Shown: positions 8,356-17,429, counted from the stretch's first letter. The stretch: 31,522 nucleotides of DNA from Terrisporobacter sp. (GCA_029851945.1 JARKUZ010000071.1:1-31522); one strand, 5' to 3'. Notes: generated by a model not told the origin, from the letters alone. Program-made: numbers and translations.

Positions 8356-9790
8356 ATACTTCTTCTCCTAATAAAGAGAATTTAGTTGCTTCTGTAATTT
8401 TAACATTTCTAATTTTTCCTAATAAATCATCACTTGGATTTTTTACTGAGAAATTAACTAATTTATTTTGTCTAGTTCTTCCTGCAAATTTAGTATCATC
8501 TGTCTTACTTTTTCCTTCAATTAATACTTCAACTGTTTTTCCTTCATAGCTTTTGTTTATCTCAGCAAGTATTTCATTTACTTTAGATAATACTCTATTA
8601 AATCTTTCATGTTTAACATCTTCTGGAATTTGATCTTCCATTTTAGCTGCTGGAGTACCTTCTCTTTTTGAATATATGAAAGTGAAAGCATTATCATATC
8701 TTACTTTTTCTACAACATCTATAGTATCTAATAGATCATCTTCTGTTTCTCCAGGGAATCCTATCATAAGATCAGTTGAAAATGCTATATCAGGAATCTC
8801 TGCCTTAGCTTTTTCTATAATTCTTAAATAGTCTTCTTTAGAATAATGTCTGTTCATTTTTTTAAGAAGAGATGTACTACCACATTGTACAGGTAAGTGT
8901 AAGAATTCACAAACTTTATCACAGTCTCTCATAGCATATATAACTTCATCAGATATATCTTTCGGATGAGAAGTCATAAATCTTATTCTTTCTAATCCAT
9001 CTATTTCATTTGTCATTCTAAGTAATTCAGCAAATGTTATAGGTTCCTCTAAAGTTTTACCATATGAATCAACATTTTGACCAAGTAATGTTACTTCTTT
9101 AGTTCCATTTGCAACTAAATCTTTTATTTCATTTATTATATCTTCTGGTTTTCTACTTCTTTCTCTACCTCTAGTATAAGGAACTATGCAGTATGTACAG
9201 AAATTATTACATCCATACATTATATTAACAAAGGCTTTTAGTTCGAATTTTCTACTACTTCTAAGACCTTCTACTACTTCTCCATCCACATCCCATACAT
9301 CAACTAAAGTAGTATGAGTATCCATAGTTCTAGTTAATAATTCTGGGAATTTATATAAGTTATGTGTACCAAATACTAAGTCTACATGTTTATATTTAGA
9401 TTTAATTTCTTTAACAACATGAGGTTGTTGCATCATACATCCACATACAGCTATTTTTAAATCTGGATTTTTTCTTTTTGCTAACTTTAAGTGACCTAGG
9501 TTACCATACACTTTAAGCTCTGCATTTTCTCTTACTGCACAAGTGTTATATATTATTAAATCACAGTCATTTGTCATTAAAGTAGGTTCATAGCCCATAC
9601 TATCCAGCATTGCAGATAACTTTTCTGAATCATGTTCATTCATTTGACATCCAAAAGTAGTTATCATATATTTTGGTTTTCTTTTATTTATAGCAACAAA
9701 TCTAGAGTTTTTTTCAGCAACTGCTTCAATAAATCTATTTTGTTCTTCTATCTTTTCAATAGGAACTTGAACTTGTTTTCTTTTTCCCAT
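8354..9790 (-). CDS. miaB: tRNA-2-methylthio-N6-dimethylallyladenosine synthase MiaB
   Basis: Radical-SAM methylthiotransferase that converts i6A37, made by MiaA, into ms2i6A37 in tRNA. The N-terminal UPF0004 domain has the three auxiliary-cluster cysteines Cys48, Cys84 and Cys118. The radical SAM cluster motif C-x3-C-x2-C is at 194, 198 and 201, and a TRAM RNA-binding domain fills the last 65 residues or so. The 478 residues include an N-terminal extension of about 40 residues, common in Firmicutes. AGGAGG precedes the start. It is monocistronic here: a terminator separates it from the gene upstream, and two opposing genes lie between it and mutS. Confidence 0.97.
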   Translation of the reverse strand: MGKRKQVQVPIEKIEEQNRFIEAVAEKNSRFVAINKRKPKYMITTFGCQMNEHDSEKLSAMLDSMGYEPTLMTNDCDLIIYNTCAVRENAELKVYGNLGHLKLAKRKNPDLKIAVCGCMMQQPHVVKEIKSKYKHVDLVFGTHNLYKFPELLTRTMDTHTTLVDVWDVDGEVVEGLRSSRKFELKAFVNIMYGCNNFCTYCIVPYTRGRERSRKPEDIINEIKDLVANGTKEVTLLGQNVDSYGKTLEEPITFAELLRMTNEIDGLERIRFMTSHPKDISDEVIYAMRDCDKVCEFLHLPVQCGSTSLLKKMNRHYSKEDYLRIIEKAKAEIPDIAFSTDLMIGFPGETEDDLLDTIDVVEKVRYDNAFTFIYSKREGTPAAKMEDQIPEDVKHERFNRVLSKVNEILAEINKSYEGKTVEVLIEGKSKTDDTKFAGRTRQNKLVNFSVKNPSDDLLGKIRNVKITEATKFSLLGEEV

Positions 9791-9855
9791 CTGTCTTCCT
9801 CCTTAGTAAATAATGCAAGGTATATTATATCATAAATTTTATAAAAAATACTAGA

Positions 9856-9885
9856 TAAAAAGCACTAGGCAATAGACCTAGTGCT
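9856..9885 (-). terminator. Rho-independent terminator after the C_GCAxxG gene
   Basis: A 9-bp stem (9861-9869 with 9877-9885), 7-nt loop, followed on the minus strand by a T run. It ends the gene at 9939-10397 upstream of miaB. Confidence 0.8.
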
Positions 9886-9938
9886 CTAAATAAATTCTGT
9901 ACTAATTATGTATTTTTTAATCGTTTTTTCTATTTATA

Positions 9939-10397
9939 CTAATCTATATTTTTTATACTAAGCTCTCTACATATTATTTCACATACTTTTCTAGTTGATT
10001 TTTCTACTATTTTAGTGCATTTGCTCTTATGCATATTGTTATCCCTATCTAGTCCTTGTGTAATTTTACCACAACATGATGCTCCAGCAAATTCTGCAAA
10101 AGAATCATGAAATTCTTTAGTTAACTCAAAACATTTATTAATTTTGGGGTCATTAGGTTCTCTTCTCCCAAAGAAATACCCTAGACACATAGTAGATCCA
10201 GCCAACGCTCCACAAATGCAATATGCTTTTCCAAGTCCCCAAGGAAAACCAGAAGCCATGGCTATTACATCATCTGACAAATCTAACTCAAAATTTTTCC
10301 TAATTGAGTAAATTACTGATTCGGAACATGCTAGCCCATTATTAAAAATATAACTTGCATCTTCTACTGCTTTATTTATACTAATTTCCCTTACCAT
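9939..10397 (-). CDS. C_GCAxxG_C_C family redox-type protein
   Basis: 152 residues, very rich in cysteine (Cys24, 60, 62, 71, 89, 108, 109, 127, 139, 143). The family core appears as C-I-C-G-A-L-A-G at 60-67 followed by Cys71 and Cys89. Proteins of this family, frequent in anaerobes, are thought to bind metal or an Fe-S centre or act in redox chemistry, but no reaction is established. No signal peptide or membrane segment is seen, so it should be cytoplasmic. It lies upstream of miaB but is cut off from it by a terminator. Family assignment is good; the role is unknown. Confidence 0.8.
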   Translation of the reverse strand: MVREISINKAVEDASYIFNNGLACSESVIYSIRKNFELDLSDDVIAMASGFPWGLGKAYCICGALAGSTMCLGYFFGRREPNDPKINKCFELTKEFHDSFAEFAGASCCGKITQGLDRDNNMHKSKCTKIVEKSTRKVCEIICRELSIKNID

Positions 10398-10498
10398 TTT
10401 ATATTCCCCCTAATATTAAATACTTTTCTACATAAATTATACATAAAGAAATTAATATTAGAAATACTAAAATATTATATATTTAGTGAGGGTTAATT

Positions 10499-11155
10499 AT
10501 GTTAGTAATATTTATTAGAAGTATAATACTTTATATTGCAGTTTTAATTTCTTTAAGAGTAATGGGTAAAGGTGAAATTGCAGAAATGAACTGTTTTGAC
10601 TTAGTTATAACTTTACTAATAGCAGAAGTTGCTTCTACACCTATGGAAAATAATGATATCCCTATGATATATGGTATAGCATCTCTAACTGGACTTGTAT
10701 TTATGCAAACTTTGATTTCTTTTCTTAGTATTAAATTTAGAAAATTAGGAAGAGTTTTATCTGGTAAACCATCTATATTAATAAATAAAGGTAAAATTGA
10801 TTATAGAGAATTAAAAAAAGAAAAAATTACAATAACTGAACTTTTAGAACAACTTAGAGTTCAAGGTCATTTCAATATAAAATATATACAATATGCTATA
10901 TTAGAAACCGACGGTAATTTAAGTATTGTTCCCTCTACTACTTATAAAAGTACACCAGATGTTGAATATAATCATTTACCCATATCTCTTATTATGGATG
11001 GTAAAATAATAAAAGAAAATTTAAAACTTTTGGACAAAGATAAAAAATGGTTAATGAATAATTTAAAATCACAAAATATAAAAGATCCTAAAGAAGTTCT
11101 AATATGTATATTAGATGAATATGATAAGTTTTTTATTCAAAAAAAAGAGGATTGA
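10499..11155 (+). CDS. DUF421 (YetF-like) membrane protein
   Basis: 218 residues: two or three transmembrane helices in the first 80, including the characteristic R-V-M-G-K-G-E-I-A-E-M stretch (YetF-type proteins have R-x-x-G-K/R...E), then a cytoplasmic alpha/beta domain with K-P-x-x-L-I-N-K-G-K-I and E-L-L-E-Q-L-R-x-Q-G, both typical of DUF421. Bacillus relatives (YetF, YdfS and others) occur in several copies and some are spore-associated; the biochemical role is not established. The start is supported by GAGGG 7 bp upstream. It is followed 11 bp later by a DUF4363 gene, a pairing common in Clostridia, so the two products probably work together at the membrane. Confidence 0.85.
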   Translation: MLVIFIRSIILYIAVLISLRVMGKGEIAEMNCFDLVITLLIAEVASTPMENNDIPMIYGIASLTGLVFMQTLISFLSIKFRKLGRVLSGKPSILINKGKIDYRELKKEKITITELLEQLRVQGHFNIKYIQYAILETDGNLSIVPSTTYKSTPDVEYNHLPISLIMDGKIIKENLKLLDKDKKWLMNNLKSQNIKDPKEVLICILDEYDKFFIQKKED

Positions 11156-11166
11156 GGGGATTTAAT

Positions 11167-11547
11167 TTGAAATCTACTATTTATGTTTTTATTTGGACTA
11201 TACTATTTATCGTATTAAGTATATTTTGTCATGCTAAGGTTGAAGAACTTTCTACTTACTACACAGGTAAAGTTAATACTATAGAAATTAGTATAAAAGA
11301 AGATAATTGGGATATAGCCGCCTTGAAATTAGATGATTTATCCAAATCTTTCGAAAATGAAAAAAATACATGGTATAAATTAATAAATCATGGTTATTTT
11401 AATGAAATTTTTTTATCTATTGAAGTTTTAGATAAAAGCATAGATTTAAAAGATAAAATGATTACTTTACAAGAATTAGAAAGAATAAAAATGATATTAA
11501 ATAACTTAGAAGAAGATGAAAAATGTGATTTTAATCGTATTTTCTAA
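11167..11547 (+). CDS. DUF4363 family protein, single N-terminal membrane helix
   Basis: 126 residues from a TTG at 11167. This start is preferred over the in-frame TTG at 11152 because GAGGGGA at 11154-11160 gives a 6-7 nt spacing and the upstream TTG overlaps both that site and the preceding stop codon. Residues about 4-22 form one hydrophobic helix; the rest is mostly helical and charged, probably outside the cytoplasm, with W-x-x-A and W-Y-x-L-I-N-H segments typical of DUF4363. It sits directly behind the DUF421 gene as its partner. Function is unknown. Confidence 0.7.
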   Translation: MKSTIYVFIWTILFIVLSIFCHAKVEELSTYYTGKVNTIEISIKEDNWDIAALKLDDLSKSFENEKNTWYKLINHGYFNEIFLSIEVLDKSIDLKDKMITLQELERIKMILNNLEEDEKCDFNRIF

Positions 11548-11553
11548 TATTAT

Positions 11554-11628
11554 AAGCTAAATATATTTGAGCAACGGGATTGAGCAAGCGAAATCCGTTG
11601 GCGATATGAGCAAAGCGAATTTTAGCTT
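11554..11628. repeat. 75-bp MITE-like intergenic element with terminal inverted repeats
   Basis: AAGCTAAA at 11554-11561 is mirrored by TTTAGCTT at 11621-11628. Between them the DNA is clearly more GC-rich than its surroundings and holds three TGAGCAA copies and a short AACGG/CCGTT inverted pair. It lies between the DUF4363 stop and its terminator. The composition and ends suggest a non-coding mobile or repeated element; copies elsewhere cannot be checked here. Confidence 0.5.
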
Positions 11629-11655
11629 TTGATTTTGAATAAACAAATATATTTT

Positions 11656-11706
11656 AAAAACCATACCTTTGAAATAATATTTTTACTTAATAGGTATGGT
11701 TTTTTG
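11656..11706. terminator. Bidirectional terminator between DUF4363 and uvsE
   Basis: A 13-bp perfect stem (11656-11668 with 11692-11704), loop of about 23 nt, with an A-run on one side and a T-run on the other. It serves the convergent DUF4363 and uvsE genes. Confidence 0.8.
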
Positions 11707-11762
11707 AATTTGTTTTATTATTAATAAACAATTTATAATTATAATATTCTACTAGGAATAAT

Positions 11763-12722
11763 TTATATTTGTATTGTGCTAGTATCTATAAAATCATACT
11801 TTAACTTTGATCTTTTTAAATCTTCTATTAATCTAAACAAAGCTTGATCTTTTTTCTTTGCTTCAATCATAATATCAAAATCTCTATCTATTCTGTCTTT
11901 TGCTAAATTTAAAAAATTAATAAAATCATTACAATCAATATAATCTGCATGTTTTCTATCTAAATTTCCTTCTTTAGGAGTAGAAAAATGAATTTTAGGA
12001 GGTAAATTTTCTTTATTCCATGTATTAAAAATTCTCTGTATCAAATCACCTATTTGTTCATTGTTATTTTTGCAGTTATGATGATGTACATCTAATACCA
12101 TAGGAAGATTCACTCTTTCACATATATCTAAAACATCCTTTGCTGTAAATACTTTATCATCATTTTCTAATATTAATCTTTCTTTTATCCTTTTGGGAAA
12201 TTGCTCTATATTATAAACAAACCTTTCTATACTTTTATCTTTTCCATCTGCTGAACTTCCTATATGAATAACAAGTTTTCCTTCTTTATAATCCATTAGC
12301 TCAAATAAATCTACTGCATGATTTAAATTTCTTATAGTATCCTTAACCACTTTGTCTTTTACACTATTTATTACATTAAACTGATCAGGATGAAAATCTA
12401 CCCTCATATTAGATGATTTTATAATATCTCCTATTCTGTGCAATTCTTTTTTAAAATATTTTTCATACTCCCAATATACTTGTGGATGAGTAGAAAGAGG
12501 TATAAGTTTAGAAGTTAATCTATAAAAATGAATATTATTTTCTATGTTATATTTTAGAATTTTTTCTAATCCATCTAAATTTGAAAAAGTTACAGATTTA
12601 AGTTTTTTTAATCCTTCTTCTTCATTTTTTAATTTGCAATAGTTCGTGTAAGTTACAGTACTAGAAGTAGTAACATTTTTTAAATTTAAAGCAATTGCCA
12701 CATATCCTAATCTTATTATCAT
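11763..12722 (-). CDS. uvsE: UV DNA damage endonuclease UvsE (UVDE)
   Basis: TIM-barrel endonuclease that nicks DNA 5' of UV photoproducts and other lesions, an alternative to UvrABC. The 319 residues begin with the family's R-L-G-Y-V-A. Metal-binding motifs appear in order: V-D-F-H-P-D-Q-F-N, L-V-I-H-I-G-S, L-E-N-D-D-K, L-D-V-H-H-H-N, H-F-S-T-P-K and M-I-E-A-K-x-K-D. The set of His, Asp and Glu ligands looks complete, so it should be active. It is widespread in spore formers, where it may help repair DNA after dormancy. AGGAG lies just upstream of the start; it is a single-gene unit. Confidence 0.95.
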   Translation of the reverse strand: MIIRLGYVAIALNLKNVTTSSTVTYTNYCKLKNEEEGLKKLKSVTFSNLDGLEKILKYNIENNIHFYRLTSKLIPLSTHPQVYWEYEKYFKKELHRIGDIIKSSNMRVDFHPDQFNVINSVKDKVVKDTIRNLNHAVDLFELMDYKEGKLVIHIGSSADGKDKSIERFVYNIEQFPKRIKERLILENDDKVFTAKDVLDICERVNLPMVLDVHHHNCKNNNEQIGDLIQRIFNTWNKENLPPKIHFSTPKEGNLDRKHADYIDCNDFINFLNLAKDRIDRDFDIMIEAKKKDQALFRLIEDLKRSKLKYDFIDTSTIQI

Positions 12723-12924
12723 TTTTTTCTCCTTAAGTATTATTTAAATTTATTTTTTCATATATGATTAATACTATTCTTAATAAATAATAAGAATTTG
12801 ACCAAGATAATATTAATAAGTATTAGATTTAGTATATTTGAATGATAATACTTAATATGGTACAATTTCTTTAAAAGAAAACAATATTAGTTATATATTA
12901 ATCTTACATAAAGGAGTGAAATTA

Positions 12925-13305
12925 GTGGAATTAGAAAAAGATTATATTTTAAGAATGATAAAAGATTTAACAAAATCTATTTCTTATATAATTCTTGGCA
13001 AAAGTGAAATAGAATATGATTTGCCTAAAGAAAATGAGTATTCAAGATCAGATTATTTATATATTAAAATAGTTGAACTTGCAAACTGTGGTAAAATTAA
13101 TGAAGCTGAAGATATGCTATTTAGAGAAATCGATACTTCTAATATGAGAGAATTTGAAATGGCTATAGCTTTTTATTTATACTTAAACGATTTTGATGAT
13201 AATTATTTAGAAGAGAATAATTATTGTAGAGATGAGATTAGTGAAGGTATAAAATCTATATGTAAAGAGTTCGGTGTATCTAGCATGGTTGATTTTTTAT
13301 TTTAA
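12925..13305 (+). CDS. DUF6483-like small helical protein
   Basis: 126 residues from GTG at 12925. An in-frame GTG at 12916 is rejected because it overlaps the AAGGAGTG ribosome site at 12911-12918. The opening D-Y-I-L-R-M-I-K-D-L-T-K is characteristic of a conserved family of small clostridial proteins that I place in DUF6483, with moderate certainty. The rest is predicted helical and acidic, with a repeat-like segment (A-N-C-G-K-I-N-E-A-E-D-M-L) resembling a tetratricopeptide helix pair. No membrane segment or signal peptide. Role unknown; no operon partner. Confidence 0.6.
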   Translation: MELEKDYILRMIKDLTKSISYIILGKSEIEYDLPKENEYSRSDYLYIKIVELANCGKINEAEDMLFREIDTSNMREFEMAIAFYLYLNDFDDNYLEENNYCRDEISEGIKSICKEFGVSSMVDFLF

Positions 13306-13309
13306 AACT

Positions 13310-13436
13310 TTAGCATGGATAAATATTACTGGCATTCCAAATATCAGACTTATAAATCTATCTATCATGTTTAATTCCGTTGGAATTCCGGGAGAAAGTA
13401 TATCTTTAATAATAAATATAAACAGTATATTAAATT
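13310..13436 (+). pseudogene. Remnant of a sodium:dicarboxylate symporter (SDF/DctA family)
   Basis: A 42-codon stretch, in a different frame from the preceding gene and without a start of its own, reads ...T-G-I-P-N-I-R-L-I-N-L-S-I-M, then S-V-G-I-P-G-E-S-I-S-L-I...I-L-N. This follows the conserved late region of DctA/GltP-type symporters (G-I-P-x4-L-x-L-x-I then S-V-G-L-P-x-E-x-I-A-L-I-x-x-I-D-x-I-L-D). The R-T-x-x-N-V that should follow is absent. Only about a tenth of the usual 400-residue protein remains. Match made by eye. Confidence 0.5.
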
Positions 13437-13451
13437 ATAACTATAATATAC

Positions 13452-13484
13452 AAAAGAGCTTAGTTAATCTAAGCTCTTTTTATA
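13452..13484 (+). terminator. Rho-independent terminator
   Basis: A 12-bp perfect stem (13452-13463 with 13469-13480) with a 5-nt loop and T-rich tail. It follows the symporter remnant and probably now serves the DUF6483-like gene, about 150 bp upstream; it was likely the terminator of the lost symporter gene. Confidence 0.8.
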
Positions 13485-13553
13485 TAATAGTATTAAACTA
13501 ACTATTTACATATTTTTTAATGAATATTTCCAAATAAATTATATCTCTAAAAA

Positions 13554-16500
13554 TTATCTCAATAAATCTAAAATTTCTTCATCGGATAGGTTCTTTAATA
13601 TACTTCCATCAGATAAATTTCCATCAATCATGTCATCTATCAATTTCTTTTTAGTTTCTTGAAGGGCTACTATTTTTTCTTCAATAGTTCCTTTTGCAAT
13701 TAATTTTATTACTTCAACTACTTGTTTTTGTCCATATCTATGTGCTCTATCACTAGCTTGATTTTCTACAGAAGGATTCCACCATGGATCAAAATGGATT
13801 ACAGTATTTGCAGATGTTAAATTAAGCCCAGTTCCTCCTGCTTTAAGAGATATTAAAAATACTCTTATTTCTTCACTTTCGTTGAAATCATCTACTAATT
13901 TGATTCTATCTTCTGATTTTGTAGAACCATCTAGATAATAATATTTTATATTATTTTTATCTAGCTTCTTGCCTATATTTTTTAGTACTGTAGTAAATTG
14001 AGAAAAAACTAAAATTTTATTATTTTCCTCTGTATATTCTTTTATAATTTCTAAACAAGCTTCTGTCTTGGCACTCTTTCCTTTATACCCTTCTATGACA
14101 ACACTTGGATCTAGGCAAAGTTGTCTTAACTTCGTTAAATAAGAAAATACAGTTATTTTATTTTTTATATCTTTCTTCTCTTTTAACTTTTGTTTTACAT
14201 CTTCAACATAAATTCCATAAACATTCTTTTGTGATTTTCCCATTTCTACTAAAAACTGTCTTTCTATTTTATCTGGAAGCTCTTTAATAACTTGCTTCTT
14301 AGTTCTTCTCAAAATAAAAGGTCTAATCATTCTTTTTAAATTTTCTATTTGTGTTTCATCTTTTATAAAAACTGCATTAAATTTAGTTAGATTATATAAA
14401 TATCCTGGCATAATAAAATCAAAAATAGACCAGAGTTCTAATAAATTATTTTCTATAGGTGTACCAGTTAGAGCAAATTTATTTTTTGCATGTATAGCCT
14501 TTACTGCATCAGTACTAGCTGCTAAAGGATTTTTAATATTTTGAGCCTCATCTATTATACAGTAATCAAAATTTATTTTTTCATACTTTTCTAAGTCATT
14601 TCTAAGAGATCCATAAGTAGTAAGCACTACATCATAGTCCTCAATATTTTTAATTACAGTAGTCCTATCTTTTTTAAGGCCATGAGCTATTCCAACTTTT
14701 ATCGTAGGTGCAAACTTTTCGAATTCATTCTTCCAATTATGAATTAATGAAGTTGGTGTTATAATAAGACTTCTCTTATTTTTTTTAGTTAATAAAAAGC
14801 TTATCGTTTGAATAGTTTTTCCAAGACCCATTTCGTCTGCTAAAATACCACCAAAACCTAAGTGGTCTAAAGTCTCAAACCAATTTAAAGAACTTATTTG
14901 ATAATCTCTTAATTCTGCTTTTAATTCTTTTGGAACTTCAACTTCTAGTTTATCAATGTTTTTAAATCGTTCTACTATATTTTTAGTATTTTCCATACCG
15001 TCTATAAACGGTATTTTCTTTTCAGTTAATAAATCATCTATAAACAAAGCTTTACTTGAATGAATCTTCATATTCTTTATATTATCTGTAAAGCCTAAAC
15101 TTTCCATAAGTTTAAATAATTCCCTAGTCTCTGCATCTTCTAAATTGACAAAATTACCATTTCTTAATTTATAAAATTTTTTCTTAATCTTAAAAGCATT
15201 AACTATATTTTTATATTCTTCTTCATCAACACCTTCTATCTTAAAATTAAAATCAAGATAATGATTTATTTCTTCACCTAAATTAACTCTAAATGCTGAG
15301 GATGTATAAATTTTTCTTTCTTTTAATCTATCAGAATAATAAACTTCACCTATATATTTTAAACGATTAATTTCTTTGCTTAAAAAGTCATAAAGTTGAT
15401 TATCATTTCCTTTAAATATATATTTATTATTTTCCTCTTCAAAATAATTAGTATATAATCTGTAAATAGCCTCTTGCTCTTTATGAACATCTCTTATTAC
15501 AAACTTTCCTTCATCTTCTCCTTCATAATAAAATTTGAGATTACAAGTTATTTTACTATCTTCTAAATCAAAATAATATTTTATTTTCAAATCTCTTGAA
15601 GTATTTTCTTCTATTCTATCATCAATAGATACTATTTCACATATATCCTCAACTTTTGGTATTATATCTGTAAGTACCCCAGTAACTTCATTTTTTTCAA
15701 ATGATATTTCTTTAAACTCATTTAAAACAGAAAATAGCTTTTTATAGTAAATCCCATTTTCACTAGTTAAGAGGTAAATATCCCCCTTATAAAATACAAC
15801 ATCTCCTTTTGCAGATAAAGGATACGGAAGTGGCTCTTTGCTTTTGAGCAAGACGTCTTTATCATTCATCTCTAAATCTATTTTTATAGGTAATTGTCCA
15901 CTAATTACTCTTGGATTATGATACATATTCCTAAACTTGAAGTCAAAATCTCTATATTGTAAAGCTTCAAATAATCTTCTAACACTAGATCCTTTTACAC
16001 TCATACATCTAGCATCTTTTGTAAAAGCATTATGTGAAAGGCTCAGTCCATACTCTTCTATCATTTCAACTATTTTTCCATCTTCATCGTCAAAATAATT
16101 ATTTATAGTGTTATAAGAAAAATCTACACCATAAATTATATCTTTTGAATTTATTCTAGCAAAAGCAAAATCTCTTAAATTTTTCATTACATACATTTTA
16201 TCTATTCCTATTTTAAAATCACAACTTAAAGTAGAGTCTCCAACAAACTCTACCCTTACATCTAAATCCACTTTTTCCTTAGGTTTACTTTTAAAATAGT
16301 CTAGTAAATCTTTGTTTATAAAACTTTTACTTCTTTTAATTTTATTATTATTTTTTACAAAAACTGTTGTTTGTTTTAAATTACTTATTACATCAGATTT
16401 TAATAAATTTATAACATACAAAGTAGCAGATACCATATGTTTACAAATTGCTATTTGACCAGCTTTACTTCTTTTTATACAATCTTCACATTCACACAAA

Positions 16501-16721
16501 GCACTTATAACTTCTTTATTTTCTAAATCTATTTTTATAGTAGAAGCATAAGATTTATTTTGACTTTCGGATGCTACTTGAGCATCTATAGTTAAAATTC
16601 TTTTTTCATTTGTATATCTTACTTCCTCTACATAACCCTCTTTATAATTTTCACTACCTCTTTTATATCTTCTTGAGTCTGTATTATTAATTAATATATC
16701 ATTTACAACTTTAAAGTCCAT
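13554..16721 (-). CDS. SNF2-family helicase with SWIM zinc finger
   Basis: 1055-residue DNA-dependent ATPase of the Swi2/Snf2 group. An N-terminal SWIM zinc finger has Cys76, Cys78, Cys93 and His95 (C-x-C-x14-C-x-H). A bacterial SNF2-associated region follows to about residue 590. Then comes the two-lobed helicase: L-R-D-Y-Q, Walker A D-E-M-G-L-G-K-T near 620, D-E-A-Q box, S/T-x-x box L-T-G-T-P-I-E-N, and in lobe two L-K-A-G-G-T-G-L-N-L and D-P-W-W-N-P...D-R-A-H-R-Y-G-Q. All motifs are intact. Such proteins remodel protein-DNA or RNA polymerase complexes, but the target of this clostridial type is not known. It is a single-gene unit; length and layout match the family. Confidence 0.95.
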   Translation of the reverse strand: MDFKVVNDILINNTDSRRYKRGSENYKEGYVEEVRYTNEKRILTIDAQVASESQNKSYASTIKIDLENKEVISALCECEDCIKRSKAGQIAICKHMVSATLYVINLLKSDVISNLKQTTVFVKNNNKIKRSKSFINKDLLDYFKSKPKEKVDLDVRVEFVGDSTLSCDFKIGIDKMYVMKNLRDFAFARINSKDIIYGVDFSYNTINNYFDDEDGKIVEMIEEYGLSLSHNAFTKDARCMSVKGSSVRRLFEALQYRDFDFKFRNMYHNPRVISGQLPIKIDLEMNDKDVLLKSKEPLPYPLSAKGDVVFYKGDIYLLTSENGIYYKKLFSVLNEFKEISFEKNEVTGVLTDIIPKVEDICEIVSIDDRIEENTSRDLKIKYYFDLEDSKITCNLKFYYEGEDEGKFVIRDVHKEQEAIYRLYTNYFEEENNKYIFKGNDNQLYDFLSKEINRLKYIGEVYYSDRLKERKIYTSSAFRVNLGEEINHYLDFNFKIEGVDEEEYKNIVNAFKIKKKFYKLRNGNFVNLEDAETRELFKLMESLGFTDNIKNMKIHSSKALFIDDLLTEKKIPFIDGMENTKNIVERFKNIDKLEVEVPKELKAELRDYQISSLNWFETLDHLGFGGILADEMGLGKTIQTISFLLTKKNKRSLIITPTSLIHNWKNEFEKFAPTIKVGIAHGLKKDRTTVIKNIEDYDVVLTTYGSLRNDLEKYEKINFDYCIIDEAQNIKNPLAASTDAVKAIHAKNKFALTGTPIENNLLELWSIFDFIMPGYLYNLTKFNAVFIKDETQIENLKRMIRPFILRRTKKQVIKELPDKIERQFLVEMGKSQKNVYGIYVEDVKQKLKEKKDIKNKITVFSYLTKLRQLCLDPSVVIEGYKGKSAKTEACLEIIKEYTEENNKILVFSQFTTVLKNIGKKLDKNNIKYYYLDGSTKSEDRIKLVDDFNESEEIRVFLISLKAGGTGLNLTSANTVIHFDPWWNPSVENQASDRAHRYGQKQVVEVIKLIAKGTIEEKIVALQETKKKLIDDMIDGNLSDGSILKNLSDEEILDLLR

Positions 16722-16878
16722 TACATCACCTGCTTTTTTAGCTTATAAGATTTATTATATAACTGTTGAATATTTACTTCAATGTTTAAAATGTGTTAAT
16801 CCCTTTAAAAATTATTATGACTATTAAAATAAATTATTGAAATAATAAAATATATAATGCTTAAAAGGAGTGATAAAT

Positions 16879-17155
16879 ATGGCTAATGAAGATACCATTG
16901 GACTTTTAAAAGAATGTGATGCTGGAGTTAAGATAGGAATTGAAAGTGTTGAAATGGTCTTAGATAAAGTAAATGACAACCAACTTTTTTCTATATTAGA
17001 AAAATACCTAGATGATAATAAAAAATTAGAAAATAAAATCAATTTCTAGATATTTAAATCAATATTCTTCTGCTATGGAAGATATCAAAGGATTATGTTA
17101 TGATTTGGTCGAAATCCAAGAAAAATTCGCAAAAGATTTAAGAAAATTTTTATAA
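16879..17155 (+). pseudogene. Broken conserved clostridial helical-protein gene (internal deletion plus frameshift)
   Basis: A good ribosome site (AAAGGAGTG) precedes ATG 16879. The first 56 codons (M-A-N-E-D-T-I-G-L-L-K-E-C-D-A-G-V-K-I-G) match the start of a conserved clostridial helical protein of about 140 residues, as I recall the family. They stop at TAG 17047. From about 17040, in the +1 frame, the typical C-terminus resumes (S-I-S-R-Y-L-N-Q-Y ... K-D-L-R-K-F-L) and ends at 17155. About 50 central residues are missing, so an out-of-frame deletion best explains it. The shortened 56-residue product might still be made. Family name not certain, possibly DUF2383-like. Confidence 0.65.
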
Positions 17156-17160
17156 ACTTC

Positions 17161-17201
17161 TATCAAAAAGAGCAAATATATATGGCTTGCTCTTTTTGAT
17201 A
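17161..17201 (+). terminator. Rho-independent terminator of the broken helical-protein gene
   Basis: A 15-bp perfect stem (17161-17175 with 17187-17201), starting 6 bp after the stop codon of the remnant. Confidence 0.85.
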
Positions 17202-17283
17202 GAATTATATTATTATATTAAAAATCAAAAATTTTTGTGGTAATTTTTATAAAAACACAATAGAATATAATATAGGAATACTA

Positions 17284-17429
17284 AATAATATCTTATCAAT
17301 AAGATCGGGATAAGGTATTATTAAATATGTTTTCTCCGTTTTATACAATAAACGGTGTGGTGACTCATGGAGAATCATTAAAACATATATACACAAAAAA
17401 TCCTCACTTTGTTGAGGATTTTCGTTTTT
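17284..17429 (+). ncRNA. Structured leader RNA ending in a terminator, upstream of the UppS-like gene
   Basis: The leader folds into separable helices: a 13-bp stem 17284-17296/17310-17322 (one G-U) with loop CAATAAGATCGGG; a 9-bp stem 17325-17333/17380-17388 enclosing a domain with either TCTCC/GGAGA (17333-17337/17369-17373) or CCGTTT/AAACGG (17336-17341/17350-17355), which share bases and may coexist only in part; then a terminator hairpin at 17397-17422. The segment 17354-17373 is unpaired in part, purine-rich and more GC-rich than its surroundings. This architecture is that of a riboswitch or attenuator, but I do not recognise any known class. It ends about 68 bp before the coding start. 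Confidence 0.5.
17395..17429 (+). terminator. Attenuator-type terminator in the leader
   Basis: A 10-bp perfect stem (17397-17406 with 17413-17422) followed by CGTTTTT, located between the structured leader and the coding sequence, so read-through is needed to express the downstream gene unless a second promoter exists. Confidence 0.75.

Noticed and set aside
13297..13368. Minus-strand 23-codon open frame (M-I-D-R-F-I-S-L-I-F-G-M-P), at first taken for a small hydrophobic toxin
   Set aside because: It has no good ribosome site and lies opposite the symporter remnant, whose plus-strand reading matches a known family; it is best explained as its shadow.
16824..17042. Minus-strand open frame opposite the broken helical-protein gene
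   Set aside because: No ribosome site; the plus strand has a good one and matches a conserved protein.
17284..17429. Leader as a fluoride riboswitch, from the words ATAAACG and TGACTC
   Set aside because: The obligatory 5' part of the fluoride motif is missing and the pairing differs.
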